A DNA stretch of 64,000 nucleotides, taken from positions 1 to 64,000 of the forward strand of contig VXNX01000006.1 of assembly GCA_009840385.1 (NCBI GenBank), written 5' to 3'. Of the stretch, positions 35,001 to 42,719 are shown in pieces. The first letter of the stretch is position 1; the number at the start of each line of letters is the position of its first letter. The DNA comes from Candidatus Dadabacteria bacterium. GTDB taxonomy: Bacteria; Desulfobacterota_D; UBA1144; Nemesobacterales; Nemesobacteraceae. The notes below the pieces were generated by a model. It was not told the DNA's origin, did not search any database, and saw nothing but the letters and a program-made list of their open reading frames with translations. A program made the position numbers and the translations under genes.

Positions 35001-35136
35001 GACGGTGCTTCTGCCGCCGGGTTCCGCGCCCGGTACTTGGGGGCTGGCCGAGATGACGATTGAGGATCGGGCGGGCAACTTCCGGCGCTACGATTTCACC
35101 GAGATTATCCACTTCGAAGTATTAGACGAGAGTTGA
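32029..35136 (+). CDS. Large lipoprotein with HExxH metallopeptidase-like domain
   Basis: A 1035-residue exported protein. The signal peptide begins around residue 39 (RSAAVSFLIAGVLVLALI) and ends in lipobox LVGC at Cys61. In order: a cadherin/VCBS-like strand region (GTVILNADGSVTYSPAPG), a carboxypeptidase-regulatory-like domain (about 183-245), and a unique region. Next comes H544-E-K-A-H548 with a downstream DEDMAESISYF that could supply a third Glu ligand. Beta-sandwich domains follow to the C-terminus. It is probably a surface zinc peptidase, but this is unproven. ATG 32029 has AGGGGGG upstream; ATG 32092 is an alternative. Confidence 0.7.
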   Translation: MGQLGINRPFYLVAYKEERSRMLLSGVIVRKSIPVFFEMRSAAVSFLIAGVLVLALILVGCGGDTVPSESPDSYNPAHGGVDPDDPAPADPCISPRALDNPSCPDLPSVVHTTRLDQSITFDIRSDPLNDRILRQPQQGTVILNADGSVTYSPAPGALGEDSFEIEINGSPREITIDNNLAYEGQIEGEVGYFGNVEVLLTGEGVLETASPDSSGRFKFYALPDGDYVVKVRKAGYTSSLARAFSLDIKRHRPSRGGIDRFVLEPIDSDTFVYHWEEDQSAAGYDYAAHVNQPVVVEFLDEQVEVVDEASASKLHHDYNILLVDSESGSWTQEHAYRLLETMKSIPQKRRDPYREQSLPASRWLLTSDHLGDDIRITHHEDEDYRTVLISEEAFVNASPRIARVEGKRGVYYSQRLHHALVRFVTDNGRDEEAYEGIFRSRYGVTTRIPDYARLTRSTTGESASRFQKFHPEEIIQLINMFEEMPRGMHKLPELQYLVRRLDGTLHPIYSEAPAVAWPDDGYIEFMESGFSNFSANYIHRLIIHEKAHFLWAHRFDEQLKQDWIELGGWYQDPESSSGWSTSKQTEFVSAYAHLVNPDEDMAESISYFIVNPDRLKSRAIGKYEFVRDRIMQGNIYISAIREDLTFEVYNLYPDYVYPGKIRRVDIVVEGNPDDDKTIHVEIELHALDEELEGAKHAYMRIFSETGTWVDLYLYPANAKGTVLNGSFALSKHTKAGYWRPDQIVITDAAGNERFEGVNDFGWKLYVGNLLEDVTAPEYVRNTASLSKSVTSLEGREVQLIHATWKVDEDTAMRGRGPCYASLNDDFLQTYSYQAWGLYDSASRLCMVDFVMPHYMPSSIYRMNYIYMIDEALNAKGVYFTHPGHVLRPEESIVDETPRQIRLVTDNPDLQPPELDVNGIQISAEPTYPDAPNGETLVTITFRVRDNISGYEVASMQLRDPQGIEHYGYHYSRDRSRLFPEDNPTHWTTHTRTVLLPPGSAPGTWGLAEMTIEDRAGNFRRYDFTEIIHFEVLDES

Positions 35137-35302
35137 ATCGCTTATCATCGCGCACCAGCGGCCGCTGCCCTTGACCGTCGCAGATTCGCTACGCCTCGTC
35201 TCAACGCCTATTGAATAAATACAGTTCCTGAAGAGGTAGAATCGACAGGTCAAGTCATAATTACCCAATTTAATTTGCCAGCTACGCCAATCGGGTATTT
35301 TC

Positions 35303-35330
35303 TTGCCGATTTTTTTGTTTTATGTAGAAT
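35303..35330 (+). promoter_or_regulatory. Putative promoter of the rimP-nusA-infB operon
   Basis: TTGCCG (35303-35308), 16 nt, TAGAAT (35325-35330) with a TATG extension before the -10 box. The predicted start at about 35337 lies just before the leader hairpin. Confidence 0.45.
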
Positions 35331-35345
35331 TAAAGCGTCTTTTGG

Positions 35346-35376
35346 AAAGAGTGGGTCTTTACCCGCTCTTTTTTTG
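35346..35376 (+). terminator. Leader terminator/attenuator ahead of rimP
   Basis: AAAGAGTGGGT (35346-35356) pairs with ACCCGCTCTTT (35361-35371) through 11 bp with one wobble, loop CTTT, followed by a run of T. It sits between the putative promoter and rimP, in the first 40 nt of the transcript. It is therefore better read as an attenuator of the operon than as the terminator of the distant lipoprotein gene. Control by NusA, the operon's own product, is a plausible inference. Confidence 0.6.
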
Positions 35377-35408
35377 TTGAAGGGTTTAAAAGAGACGGAG
35401 AGACTGCT

Positions 35409-35897
35409 GTGCAAGAGGCATACGGCGAGCTTGAAAAAGCGATTTTGGAAGTTCTTCACCCGATTGTGGAGGAGAATTCCTGCGAGTTTGTGGATATAAA
35501 GTACCTGAGGGAAAGAGGGGGCAGGGTTTTGAGGATATTCCTTGATAAAGAGGGCGGAGTTACAGTCGATGACTGCGCGAACGTAAGCAGGGAACTTGGC
35601 GTCGTTCTAGATGCCTACGACATAATGCCTAAGCATTCTTACACCCTTGAGGTTTCTTCTCCAGGTCTCAGAAGGCCGCTTAACAGGCAGAGCGACTACG
35701 AGAGGTTCAAGGGAAGAAAGGTGAAGATAAAAACCACGGATCCGGTCGAAGACAGAAGGGTCTTTTCTGGAACGCTTCTCGGAATGAGAGGAGAAATGAT
35801 CTTGGTGGAAGTCGAGGGTCGTTCGTACAGCGTGCCTTTCGGCTCCGTCAGCAGGGCGAACTTGGAAATTGATTTTGGGAAAGGAGCGAGAAAATGA
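35409..35897 (+). CDS. rimP: Ribosome maturation factor RimP
   Basis: Cytoplasmic factor for 30S subunit maturation. The 162-residue protein has the N-terminal KH-like domain (CEFVDIKYLRERGGRVLRIF) and the family hallmark YTLEVSSPGLRRPL, then an SH3-like C-terminal domain. The start is GTG 35409. Its stop overlaps the nusA ATG (ATGA). It is the first gene of the rimP-nusA-infB-rbfA-truB-rpsO-pnp cluster. Confidence 0.95.
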   Translation: MQEAYGELEKAILEVLHPIVEENSCEFVDIKYLRERGGRVLRIFLDKEGGVTVDDCANVSRELGVVLDAYDIMPKHSYTLEVSSPGLRRPLNRQSDYERFKGRKVKIKTTDPVEDRRVFSGTLLGMRGEMILVEVEGRSYSVPFGSVSRANLEIDFGKGARK

Positions 35898-37249
35898 TTA
35901 CGGAACTAACAAGGGTTATAGATTCCGTAGGGAAAGACAAGGGCATTGATAGAGAGCGCATAATAAGCGCGGTTGAGGAAGCGGTTCTGTCCGCGGCTGA
36001 GAAGCTTCTCAAGTCAAAGAACCAGGACAAGGAACTTGACGTCTACTATAACCCCGAGGAGGGAGAGGTGGAGCTTTTTGAGTACAAGGAGGTCGTGGAG
36101 ACCGTAACCGAACCCGAGCTTGAGATCTCTCTTGCGGAAGCGTCCGAACTTGATCCCGAAACCGAACTTGGCGACATGATAGGCGTCAAGATAAGTCCCG
36201 AATACACGAGAATAGCGATTCACAATGCGAAGCAGAAGGTTCTACAGAAACTCAAGGAGGCCGAGGGCAAGGTTATATACGAGGAGTTTATCGGCAGGAA
36301 AGGAACCATAATCGGCGGCATAGTAAGAAGGATCGACAGAAGGCACATAATAGTCGATCTGGGAAGAGTTGAAGCCGTCCTGCCCCCGGAACAGCAGGTC
36401 CCAAGAGAATATTACAAGATGAAGGAAAGAATACGGGCCGTGCTTCTTGACATAAGGGAGTCGCCCCGCGGGGAGCCGAGGCTTATACTGTCGAGGGCTC
36501 ACGTGAGTTTCGTGACGAGGCTCTTTGAATCTGAAGTTCCCGAGATCGCGGAGAATATAGTGGAGATAAAGGCGATCTCCAGGGATCCCGGCGGAAGAAC
36601 GAAGATAGCCGTGGCGTCAAACGATTCGGATGTGGATGCTGTCGGCGCCTGCGTGGGCATGAGGGGCTCCAGGGTGCAGAGCATCATCCAGGAGCTCAGG
36701 GGAGAGAAGGTTGATATAGTTCCCTGGTCAGAAGATCCCGCACGCTACGTCTGCAACGCCCTTTCTCCGGCTGTCGTCAACAAGGTTGTCATTGATGAGA
36801 ACAGCCGCTCAATGGAGGTTATAGTCGACGATGACCAGCTTTCTCTTGCCATCGGAAGGAAGGGGCAAAACGTAAGGCTCGCGTCGCAGCTTACCGAGTG
36901 GAAAATTGATATAAAAACCGAATCCAGGGTCAAACAGGAACAGCAGGAGGTGCTTTCCCTTCTTACGAGTCTGCCGTCTGTGAGCGAGGTTACAGCGAGC
37001 CTGCTTTATAATGACGGGTTCTATTCCCTCGAACACATAGCTTTTTGCGAGCCGGATGTGCTCATGAAGGTGGGGAGCCTCAGTGAAGAAGAGGTTTCCA
37101 CGCTCCAGAAAGCGGCCCGCGTGGCGCTTATGGAAAAGCTTGAGGAAATGCCTGTCGAAAGCGAGGCCGAAGCGGCTTCGGACGGAGAAGAGGTTCAACC
37201 ATCATCGCCTAGTGACGAAGAGGTAGGAGATTTGGGAAAGGGCGACTAG
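35894..37249 (+). CDS. nusA: Transcription termination/antitermination protein NusA
   Basis: RNA polymerase-binding elongation factor that modulates pausing, termination and antitermination. A 451-residue protein with N-terminal RNAP-binding domain (1-~125), S1 domain (GTIIGGIVRRIDRRHIIVDL around 137-156), two KH domains (GACVGMRGSRVQSI; LAIGRKGQNVRLASQL), and a helical C-terminal extension ending in an acidic tail. The ATG overlaps the rimP stop. Confidence 0.96.
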   Translation: MITELTRVIDSVGKDKGIDRERIISAVEEAVLSAAEKLLKSKNQDKELDVYYNPEEGEVELFEYKEVVETVTEPELEISLAEASELDPETELGDMIGVKISPEYTRIAIHNAKQKVLQKLKEAEGKVIYEEFIGRKGTIIGGIVRRIDRRHIIVDLGRVEAVLPPEQQVPREYYKMKERIRAVLLDIRESPRGEPRLILSRAHVSFVTRLFESEVPEIAENIVEIKAISRDPGGRTKIAVASNDSDVDAVGACVGMRGSRVQSIIQELRGEKVDIVPWSEDPARYVCNALSPAVVNKVVIDENSRSMEVIVDDDQLSLAIGRKGQNVRLASQLTEWKIDIKTESRVKQEQQEVLSLLTSLPSVSEVTASLLYNDGFYSLEHIAFCEPDVLMKVGSLSEEEVSTLQKAARVALMEKLEEMPVESEAEAASDGEEVQPSSPSDEEVGDLGKGD

Positions 37250-37291
37250 GAAAAACCACAGCCCCGCAGGGGGAACAGACTTTTTTGAAAT

Positions 37292-39859
37292 ATGCCTAAA
37301 GTCAGAATACATCAGATAGCCAAAGAACTGGGAGTAAGCAGTAAAGAGGTAATAGCCCAGAGTGCGAAACTTGGAATGAAAGTTACGAGTCATCAAAACG
37401 TAGTCTCGAAAATAGATGCCGATAAAATAAGAAAGGCATTTGTTCCCGTAATTCCCGAAGACGATTCCCAAAAAACAGTGGAGAAGCAGAAGGAAACCGT
37501 AAAGGTTTTCAAATCCGAAACGGGCGACTTCGTTGAAAGAAGAACGGGTTCCAGGGTTATCAGAAGAAGAAAGAAGGTTGTAAAACCGGAGCCCGAGGAG
37601 GTAAAAGAGGCCGCCCCGGTCGCCGCAGAAGCTGCGGAGGCTCCCCCGGATCTCGAAATTCCCGCCCCGCCCGAGTCCGTGGAGGCAGAGGTGGTCGAAG
37701 TTCCGAGCGCCGAGAGCGAAGCGGCACCCGAAGAGGCGCTGGAAGTCGCACCGCCGCCCGAAGCCGGGGTCGAGGTTCCGCAGGAAGACGATATTGAGCT
37801 TAAGCCCGAACCGTCCCCCGAACCCGAAAAAATCGTCGAGGAAACAGATGAGCGGGAAGCGCCAAAGCAGCCGAAGAAGAAAGCAAGAAAAACCAAGGTC
37901 CTAAAAGAGGAGATACACGATGAAGAGACCCTCGAGCAGCTTAAAAGGGCGTTTCGGACCAAGGTTCCGAGCAGAAAAGAATACGTAATACAGAACAAGA
38001 AACCCAAGCTTAGGCAGAATTTTGACGGAGCCGGAAAAAACAGGGGGGCTTACCCGGCCGACGGCCAGGACGCGCGAGTTCTTCCCGTTTCCCCTGTCCA
38101 TACTTCGAAGAGGAACATAAAGGTCGGCGAAACGATAGTGGTTTCCGATCTTGCGAAGCTGATGAGCGTGAAGGCGTCGGAAGTCGTTAAGAAGCTCATG
38201 ACCATGGGTACGGGTGCCACGATCAACCAGTCGATTGACAGCGATACAGCTGAACTTGTCGCCGATGAATTTGGCTTTAACGTGACCGTTGAGAGATTTG
38301 TCGAGGAGGACCTGCTTTTTGATCAAGACGAATCGCAGGACACAGAGAAAATGCCGCGTCCGCCGGTGGTTACGGTCATGGGGCATGTTGACCACGGCAA
38401 GACTACCCTTCTTGACTCTATAAGGGAAACCGATGTTGTCGCGGGAGAGGCCGGCGGAATAACGCAGCACATAGGCGCCTACGCGGTGAAGATAAAAGAT
38501 TCAACCATAGCCTTCGTGGATACGCCGGGCCACGAGGCGTTTACTTCAATGCGAGCTCGCGGCGCAAGCATAACGGATATAGTCATTCTGGTCGTGGCGG
38601 CGGATGACGGAGTAATGCCCCAGACGGTTGAAGCTGTAAACCATGCTAAGGCGGCCGGAGTTCCGATCATAGTGGCCATAAACAAAGTAGACAAGGAAGG
38701 CGCGGATATTGAAAAAATCAGGAGGGAACTTTCCGAAATAGGTCTCATATCGGAACAGTGGGGAGGAGACACGCTTTTTGCTGAGGTCTCCGCGAAAAAG
38801 AAAAAGGGTATAAGCGAACTCCTTGAACTGGTGCTGCTCCAAGCCGACATACTTGAACTCAAGGCGTCGCCCGATAAAAAGGCAAACGGCGTGGTGGTAG
38901 AGGCTGAACTTGACAAGGGCAGGGGAGCCGTCTCCACGGTTATCGTGAAGGAAGGGACTCTTCGGGTCGGAGATTGCGTCGTATCGGGAGTTCACAGCGG
39001 AAAAATAAGAGCTCTCACCGACGACAAGGGCAAAACGGTAAAAAGCGTCGGCCCTTCGCTGCCGGTCAAGATAATGGGTCTTTCGGGAGTTGCCGAAGCC
39101 GGGGAAAAATTCCACGTAGTAAAGGATGAAAAGACCGCCAGGGAGATAACCTCTCACCGCCAGAGCAAGATCAGGTCCCGCAAGGTGATTGCCACTCCGA
39201 AACTTTCGCTTGAGGATCTTTTCAATTCCATTGAGAACGAAGAAGCCAAGGAACTTTCACTCATAATAAAGGCGGATACCCAGGGATCGGTCGAGGCGCT
39301 CAGGGACTCCGTTGAGAAACTCTCGACCGAGAAGTGCAGGGTTAAGATCGTTCACTCCGGAGCGGGAGGGATAAACGAAACAGACGTGGTTCTGGCAAGC
39401 GCGTCAAACGCGGTGGTGATAGGGTTTAACGTCCGCCCGGATGCGAATGCGCTTAGGATTTCTGAGAAAGAAGGAGTTTCCCTTGAGCTTCATTCCATAA
39501 TTTACGATGTTGTGAACCGGATAAAAAGCGCGATGGAGGGACTTCTCGAGCCCTTGCAGAAGGAAGTCGTGGTTGCCCATATGGATGTCAAGGAGCTTTT
39601 CCACGTGTCGAGGGTGGGAACTATCGCCGGATGCATGGTTTCTGACGGAAAGGTAAGCAGGGACAACAGCATCAGGGTGGTTCGGGATGGTACGATCGTT
39701 TTTGACGGCAAGGTAAGTTCTCTTAGACGTTTCAAGGAAGACGTGAAAGAGGTTCTCTCTGGATACGAATGCGGTATAACGATAGAGAATTTCAACGACG
39801 TGAAGCAAGGTGATGTCTTTGAACTCTATAAGCTCGAGGAGATAAAACAGGAGCTTTGA
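37292..39859 (+). CDS. infB: Translation initiation factor IF-2
   Basis: GTPase that places initiator tRNA on the 30S subunit. The 855-residue protein has the N-terminal IF2N motif ([19 protein letters not shown]) and a long Pro/Glu/Ala-rich linker (about 80-200). A second IF2N-like segment follows, then the G domain (GHVDHGKTT 364-372, [12 protein letters not shown]) and domains II-IV. A very GC- and Glu-rich linker produces many spurious antisense frames. The spacing of 42 nt to nusA is slightly longer than elsewhere in the cluster. Confidence 0.97.
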   Translation: MPKVRIHQIAKELGVSSKEVIAQSAKLGMKVTSHQNVVSKIDADKIRKAFVPVIPEDDSQKTVEKQKETVKVFKSETGDFVERRTGSRVIRRRKKVVKPEPEEVKEAAPVAAEAAEAPPDLEIPAPPESVEAEVVEVPSAESEAAPEEALEVAPPPEAGVEVPQEDDIELKPEPSPEPEKIVEETDEREAPKQPKKKARKTKVLKEEIHDEETLEQLKRAFRTKVPSRKEYVIQNKKPKLRQNFDGAGKNRGAYPADGQDARVLPVSPVHTSKRNIKVGETIVVSDLAKLMSVKASEVVKKLMTMGTGATINQSIDSDTAELVADEFGFNVTVERFVEEDLLFDQDESQDTEKMPRPPVVTVMGHVDHGKTTLLDSIRETDVVAGEAGGITQHIGAYAVKIKDSTIAFVDTPGHEAFTSMRARGASITDIVILVVAADDGVMPQTVEAVNHAKAAGVPIIVAINKVDKEGADIEKIRRELSEIGLISEQWGGDTLFAEVSAKKKKGISELLELVLLQADILELKASPDKKANGVVVEAELDKGRGAVSTVIVKEGTLRVGDCVVSGVHSGKIRALTDDKGKTVKSVGPSLPVKIMGLSGVAEAGEKFHVVKDEKTAREITSHRQSKIRSRKVIATPKLSLEDLFNSIENEEAKELSLIIKADTQGSVEALRDSVEKLSTEKCRVKIVHSGAGGINETDVVLASASNAVVIGFNVRPDANALRISEKEGVSLELHSIIYDVVNRIKSAMEGLLEPLQKEVVVAHMDVKELFHVSRVGTIAGCMVSDGKVSRDNSIRVVRDGTIVFDGKVSSLRRFKEDVKEVLSGYECGITIENFNDVKQGDVFELYKLEEIKQEL

Positions 39860-39873
39860 TATCTAGGTCTTAA

Positions 39874-40164
39874 ATGGTTGTGGGCATAGCGAGATTTGAA
39901 CTCTACATGTCGGGCAACAGGTCTTTGAAAGATAAAAGGCGCCTGATCAAAAGCCTTGTGGAAAGAGCAAGGTCAAAATTCCCGAGCCTATCCATGACTG
40001 AAGTTGATTCCCTGGACCTAAAAGACAAGGCTACTATAGGGCTTGGATACGTTTCCAACGATGCCTCTCTGGTAAATTCTGTTCTGGACAAAGTGATTTC
40101 CTATATTGAAAGCACGGGAAATTTCCGCATGGGGGAGAAAGAGATAGAGATCCTCCATTTCTAG
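39874..40164 (+). CDS. YlxP-like DUF503 protein
   Basis: A 96-residue cytoplasmic protein of the DUF503/YlxP family, often found between infB and rbfA. The family pattern is GIARFELYMSGNRSLKDKRRLIKSL, here residues 4-28, followed by a variable middle and a C-terminal strand. The biochemical role is not established, though a link to ribosome assembly is assumed from constant gene order. It lies 14 nt after infB and 10 nt before rbfA. Confidence 0.9.
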   Translation: MVVGIARFELYMSGNRSLKDKRRLIKSLVERARSKFPSLSMTEVDSLDLKDKATIGLGYVSNDASLVNSVLDKVISYIESTGNFRMGEKEIEILHF

Positions 40165-40174
40165 GTGACCGAAA

Positions 40175-40528
40175 ATGGCTCACAGCTACAAAAGATCTGC
40201 GCGGATATCCGATCTTCTCATAAAAGAAATATCCGAGATGCTGGTGCGCGGAAAGATCAAGGATCCGAGGGTGTCGTCAGTGAGTATAACGGCTGTGAGA
40301 GTTACAGACGACATGGGTTACGCGAAGGTTTTTTTCACGTCTTTTGACGAACACTCAGATACCCAAGAGATGCTCGAAGGGCTAAAAAACGCCACCGGCT
40401 ACATAAGAAGTGCCCTCTTAAAAAAACTGAGGATAAAAAAAATCCCGAACATAGAATTCGAGTATGACGCTCTTGTGGAAAAACGGGCGAGGATTGACGA
40501 ACTGATAAGGGGTGTGTCGGATGAGTAA
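40175..40528 (+). CDS. rbfA: Ribosome-binding factor A
   Basis: 30S maturation and cold-adaptation factor. A 117-residue KH-fold protein with RSARISDLLIKEISEML at the N-terminus and the family's VSITAVRVTDDMGYAKVFF. The C-terminus (RIDELIRGVSDE) is also typical, with the RIKKIPNIEFEYD segment before it. Its stop overlaps the nrnA start. Confidence 0.94.
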   Translation: MAHSYKRSARISDLLIKEISEMLVRGKIKDPRVSSVSITAVRVTDDMGYAKVFFTSFDEHSDTQEMLEGLKNATGYIRSALLKKLRIKKIPNIEFEYDALVEKRARIDELIRGVSDE

Positions 40529-41483
40529 CCTGGACAATATCCTTAATCTTATAGGGGCAAACCAGAGATTTCTCGTCGTTTCCCACGAGAATCCGGATTG
40601 CGACGCTCTGGGTTCAACCATAGCTATGGCGCTTGTTCTTCGCGAGCTGGGGAAGGATGTGATTATGTACAACAAAGACGGGGTTCCTGATCACCTGCGG
40701 TTTCTTCCCGGGTGCTCAGGCCTCACCGATTCTCTTGATCACGTTACGGATGACGTGGAAGTGGTAATGCTTCTTGACTGCGCTGATATCTCTCGACCTG
40801 GAAGAGAATTTGAGAATTTAATCTCGAACAACGATTTTACGCTCGCATTTGTTGACCACCATGCGAGCAACGGCGCGAACTCTGAGTACTGCCTTATAGA
40901 TGAAAAAGCATCTTCTACGGGAGTTATTCTCTACAGAATGATAAAGCGGATCGGGATTTTCATAAGCCCGGAGGTTGCGGAGTGTCTTTTCTCCACGATA
41001 GTCGGCGATACGGGTTCTTTCCGGTATTCGAACACCTGTTCTGAGACATTCACAATCGCCGCTGAACTGGTCGACCACGGAGCCGACCCGGAGAAGATCT
41101 CAAGACTCATCTATGATAATGAACCTCTCAGAAAGGTTATGCTGAGAACCTTGGCAATGAACACCCTCGAGGTAGCCGGGAAAATCGCTTTTCTGCACGT
41201 GTCAAGCGAAATGTTCGAACAGACCGGCACCGAAAAAGAGCATACCGAAGGTATTGTGAGCATGGCGAGGTCGATTGAAGGGATTGAAGTCGCGGTTTTC
41301 CTGAGACAGGAATCCGCTCTAGATTGGAAAGTGAGCCTACGCTCCAAGGAGTACGTGGACGTGGCGCGGATTGCCGGGCGCTACGGCGGGGGAGGACACC
41401 GCAGGGCCGCAGGCTGCGTGATTTCCGCTCCGCTTGATACCGTAAAGCGAAGGCTTCTCAGTTCGATCGAGAAAGCGATGTGA
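40521..41483 (+). CDS. nrnA: DHH/DHHA1 phosphoesterase (nanoRNase/pAp phosphatase, NrnA-like)
   Basis: Degrades short oligoribonucleotides and/or pAp. DHH-family motifs are visible: SHENPDCDALGSTIAMAL (Asp ligands), LLDCAD, and FVDHHASN with the DHH triad. The C-terminal DHHA1 domain carries GRYGGGGHRRAAGC, the RNA/substrate-binding glycine loop. ATG 40521 has AAGGGGTG 6 nt upstream and overlaps the rbfA stop, so I prefer it to GTG 40512. The length is then 320 residues. Confidence 0.92.
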   Translation: MSNLDNILNLIGANQRFLVVSHENPDCDALGSTIAMALVLRELGKDVIMYNKDGVPDHLRFLPGCSGLTDSLDHVTDDVEVVMLLDCADISRPGREFENLISNNDFTLAFVDHHASNGANSEYCLIDEKASSTGVILYRMIKRIGIFISPEVAECLFSTIVGDTGSFRYSNTCSETFTIAAELVDHGADPEKISRLIYDNEPLRKVMLRTLAMNTLEVAGKIAFLHVSSEMFEQTGTEKEHTEGIVSMARSIEGIEVAVFLRQESALDWKVSLRSKEYVDVARIAGRYGGGGHRRAAGCVISAPLDTVKRRLLSSIEKAM

Positions 41484-42394
41484 TGGACGGAGTCATGATT
41501 CTCGATAAACCCAGGGGCTGTACATCCGCCCAGGCGCTTAACAGGGTAAAAAAAGCCGTGGGAGCGAAAAAGGCGGGTCATACGGGAACCCTGGACCCGT
41601 TTGCGACTGGAGTTCTGCCCGTGTGCTTTGACCAGGCGACAAAAGCTATTCCTTACCTCAGAGACGATATAAAGGAATACGAGGCCGAGATGACTTTAGG
41701 CGTATCAACCGATACCATGGACGACACCGGCACGGTCACCGGGCGGGTGAGCGCGGAACATATCGGCAGGGATGAGGTGCGGGAGGTTATAGAAGGGTTT
41801 TCGGGAGAGATAATGCAGGTTCCCCCTATGTATTCAGCCGCGAAGGTTTCGGGTACGAAGCTCTACGCCCTCGCGAGAGCTGGAAAGGAGATTGAAAGGG
41901 AACCGAAGAGGGTTAGGATAGAGGAAATAAGGCTTCTTCACTTCTCTTACCCGAAAGCGACTTTTTACGTTAGGTGTTCCCGGGGAACCTACGTAAGGGT
42001 GATTGCCTCGGATGCCGGGGGGAAACTGGGCTGCGGGGCCCATCTTTCCGAACTCAGGAGGCTTAGAAGCGGTCCCTTTGCGCTAAGCGATGCAAACAGT
42101 ATTGAGGATGTGGAGTCCGGAAACTACAATATTCTTCCGTTGGATGAGGTCCTGGCGGGCTATCCGAGGGTTTATCTGGAAGGGGGTCTGTGCGAGAGTG
42201 TGCGTAACGGAATCCCTCTTTCCCGAGAAGCCCTTTCGGGCGTGGAATTGCCCGAATTTAAAAATAGGGATATAATCACCGTGTTTTGCCGGAAGACGAT
42301 TCTTTCCATCTGTGAGGCGAAAACTGATTCCGATGAATTTGAGTATATGGGAGATAAGGATATAGTGTTTCGGCATTTAAGAGTGTTTAACTGA
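41483..42394 (+). CDS. truB: tRNA pseudouridine(55) synthase
   Basis: Makes Psi55 in the T-arm of tRNAs. The catalytic Asp is in GHTGTLDPFATGVLPVC (about residues 32-48), with the upstream DKPRGCTSAQ and later FSGEIMQVPPMYSAAKVSG, then YVRVIASDAG. ATG 41483 overlaps the nrnA stop as TGATG; GTG 41480 would add one residue. The C-terminal PUA-like extension is present. The length of 303 residues is normal. Confidence 0.95.
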   Translation: MDGVMILDKPRGCTSAQALNRVKKAVGAKKAGHTGTLDPFATGVLPVCFDQATKAIPYLRDDIKEYEAEMTLGVSTDTMDDTGTVTGRVSAEHIGRDEVREVIEGFSGEIMQVPPMYSAAKVSGTKLYALARAGKEIEREPKRVRIEEIRLLHFSYPKATFYVRCSRGTYVRVIASDAGGKLGCGAHLSELRRLRSGPFALSDANSIEDVESGNYNILPLDEVLAGYPRVYLEGGLCESVRNGIPLSREALSGVELPEFKNRDIITVFCRKTILSICEAKTDSDEFEYMGDKDIVFRHLRVFN

Positions 42395-42423
42395 TCAGGC
42401 AAGGGTCTAGGAGGAAGTAATTT

Positions 42424-42693
42424 ATGTCTTTGCAAAAGGAAGATAAGGTGCGAATCATAAGCGAGTTTCAGAAGCATGAGAACGACGTGGGTTCGGCCGA
42501 GGTTCAGATAGGGATTCTGAACGGAAAGATACAGGAACTGTCGGAGCATGTGAAAAGGGCGCCCAAGGACAACCATTCAAGAAAAGGACTGGTTTCAATG
42601 GTCGCCAAGAGAAGAAAGCTGCTCAATTACGTAAAGAGGGTAAGACCGGAAGAGTACGGTAAGCTGATTGAGACCCTTGGGCTAAGAAGATAA
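42424..42693 (+). CDS. rpsO: 30S ribosomal protein S15
   Basis: Primary 16S rRNA-binding protein of the 30S platform. The 89-residue length and the sequence are canonical: DVGSAEVQIGILNGKIQEL, HVKRAPKDNHSRKGLVSMV, and RRKLLNYVKR. AGGAGG lies before the ATG. The rpsO-pnp order is conserved in bacteria. In E. coli S15 represses its own translation, but I saw no clear operator here. Confidence 0.97.
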   Translation: MSLQKEDKVRIISEFQKHENDVGSAEVQIGILNGKIQELSEHVKRAPKDNHSRKGLVSMVAKRRKLLNYVKRVRPEEYGKLIETLGLRR

Positions 42694-42719
42694 GGAAGTA
42701 ATGTTTTGGAGGAAATGAA

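Noticed and set aside
37393-38007. Long Ser/Thr-rich antisense frame of 204 codons
   Set aside because: It is a mirror of the Glu/Pro/Ala-rich linker of infB; no ribosome-binding site or family resemblance.
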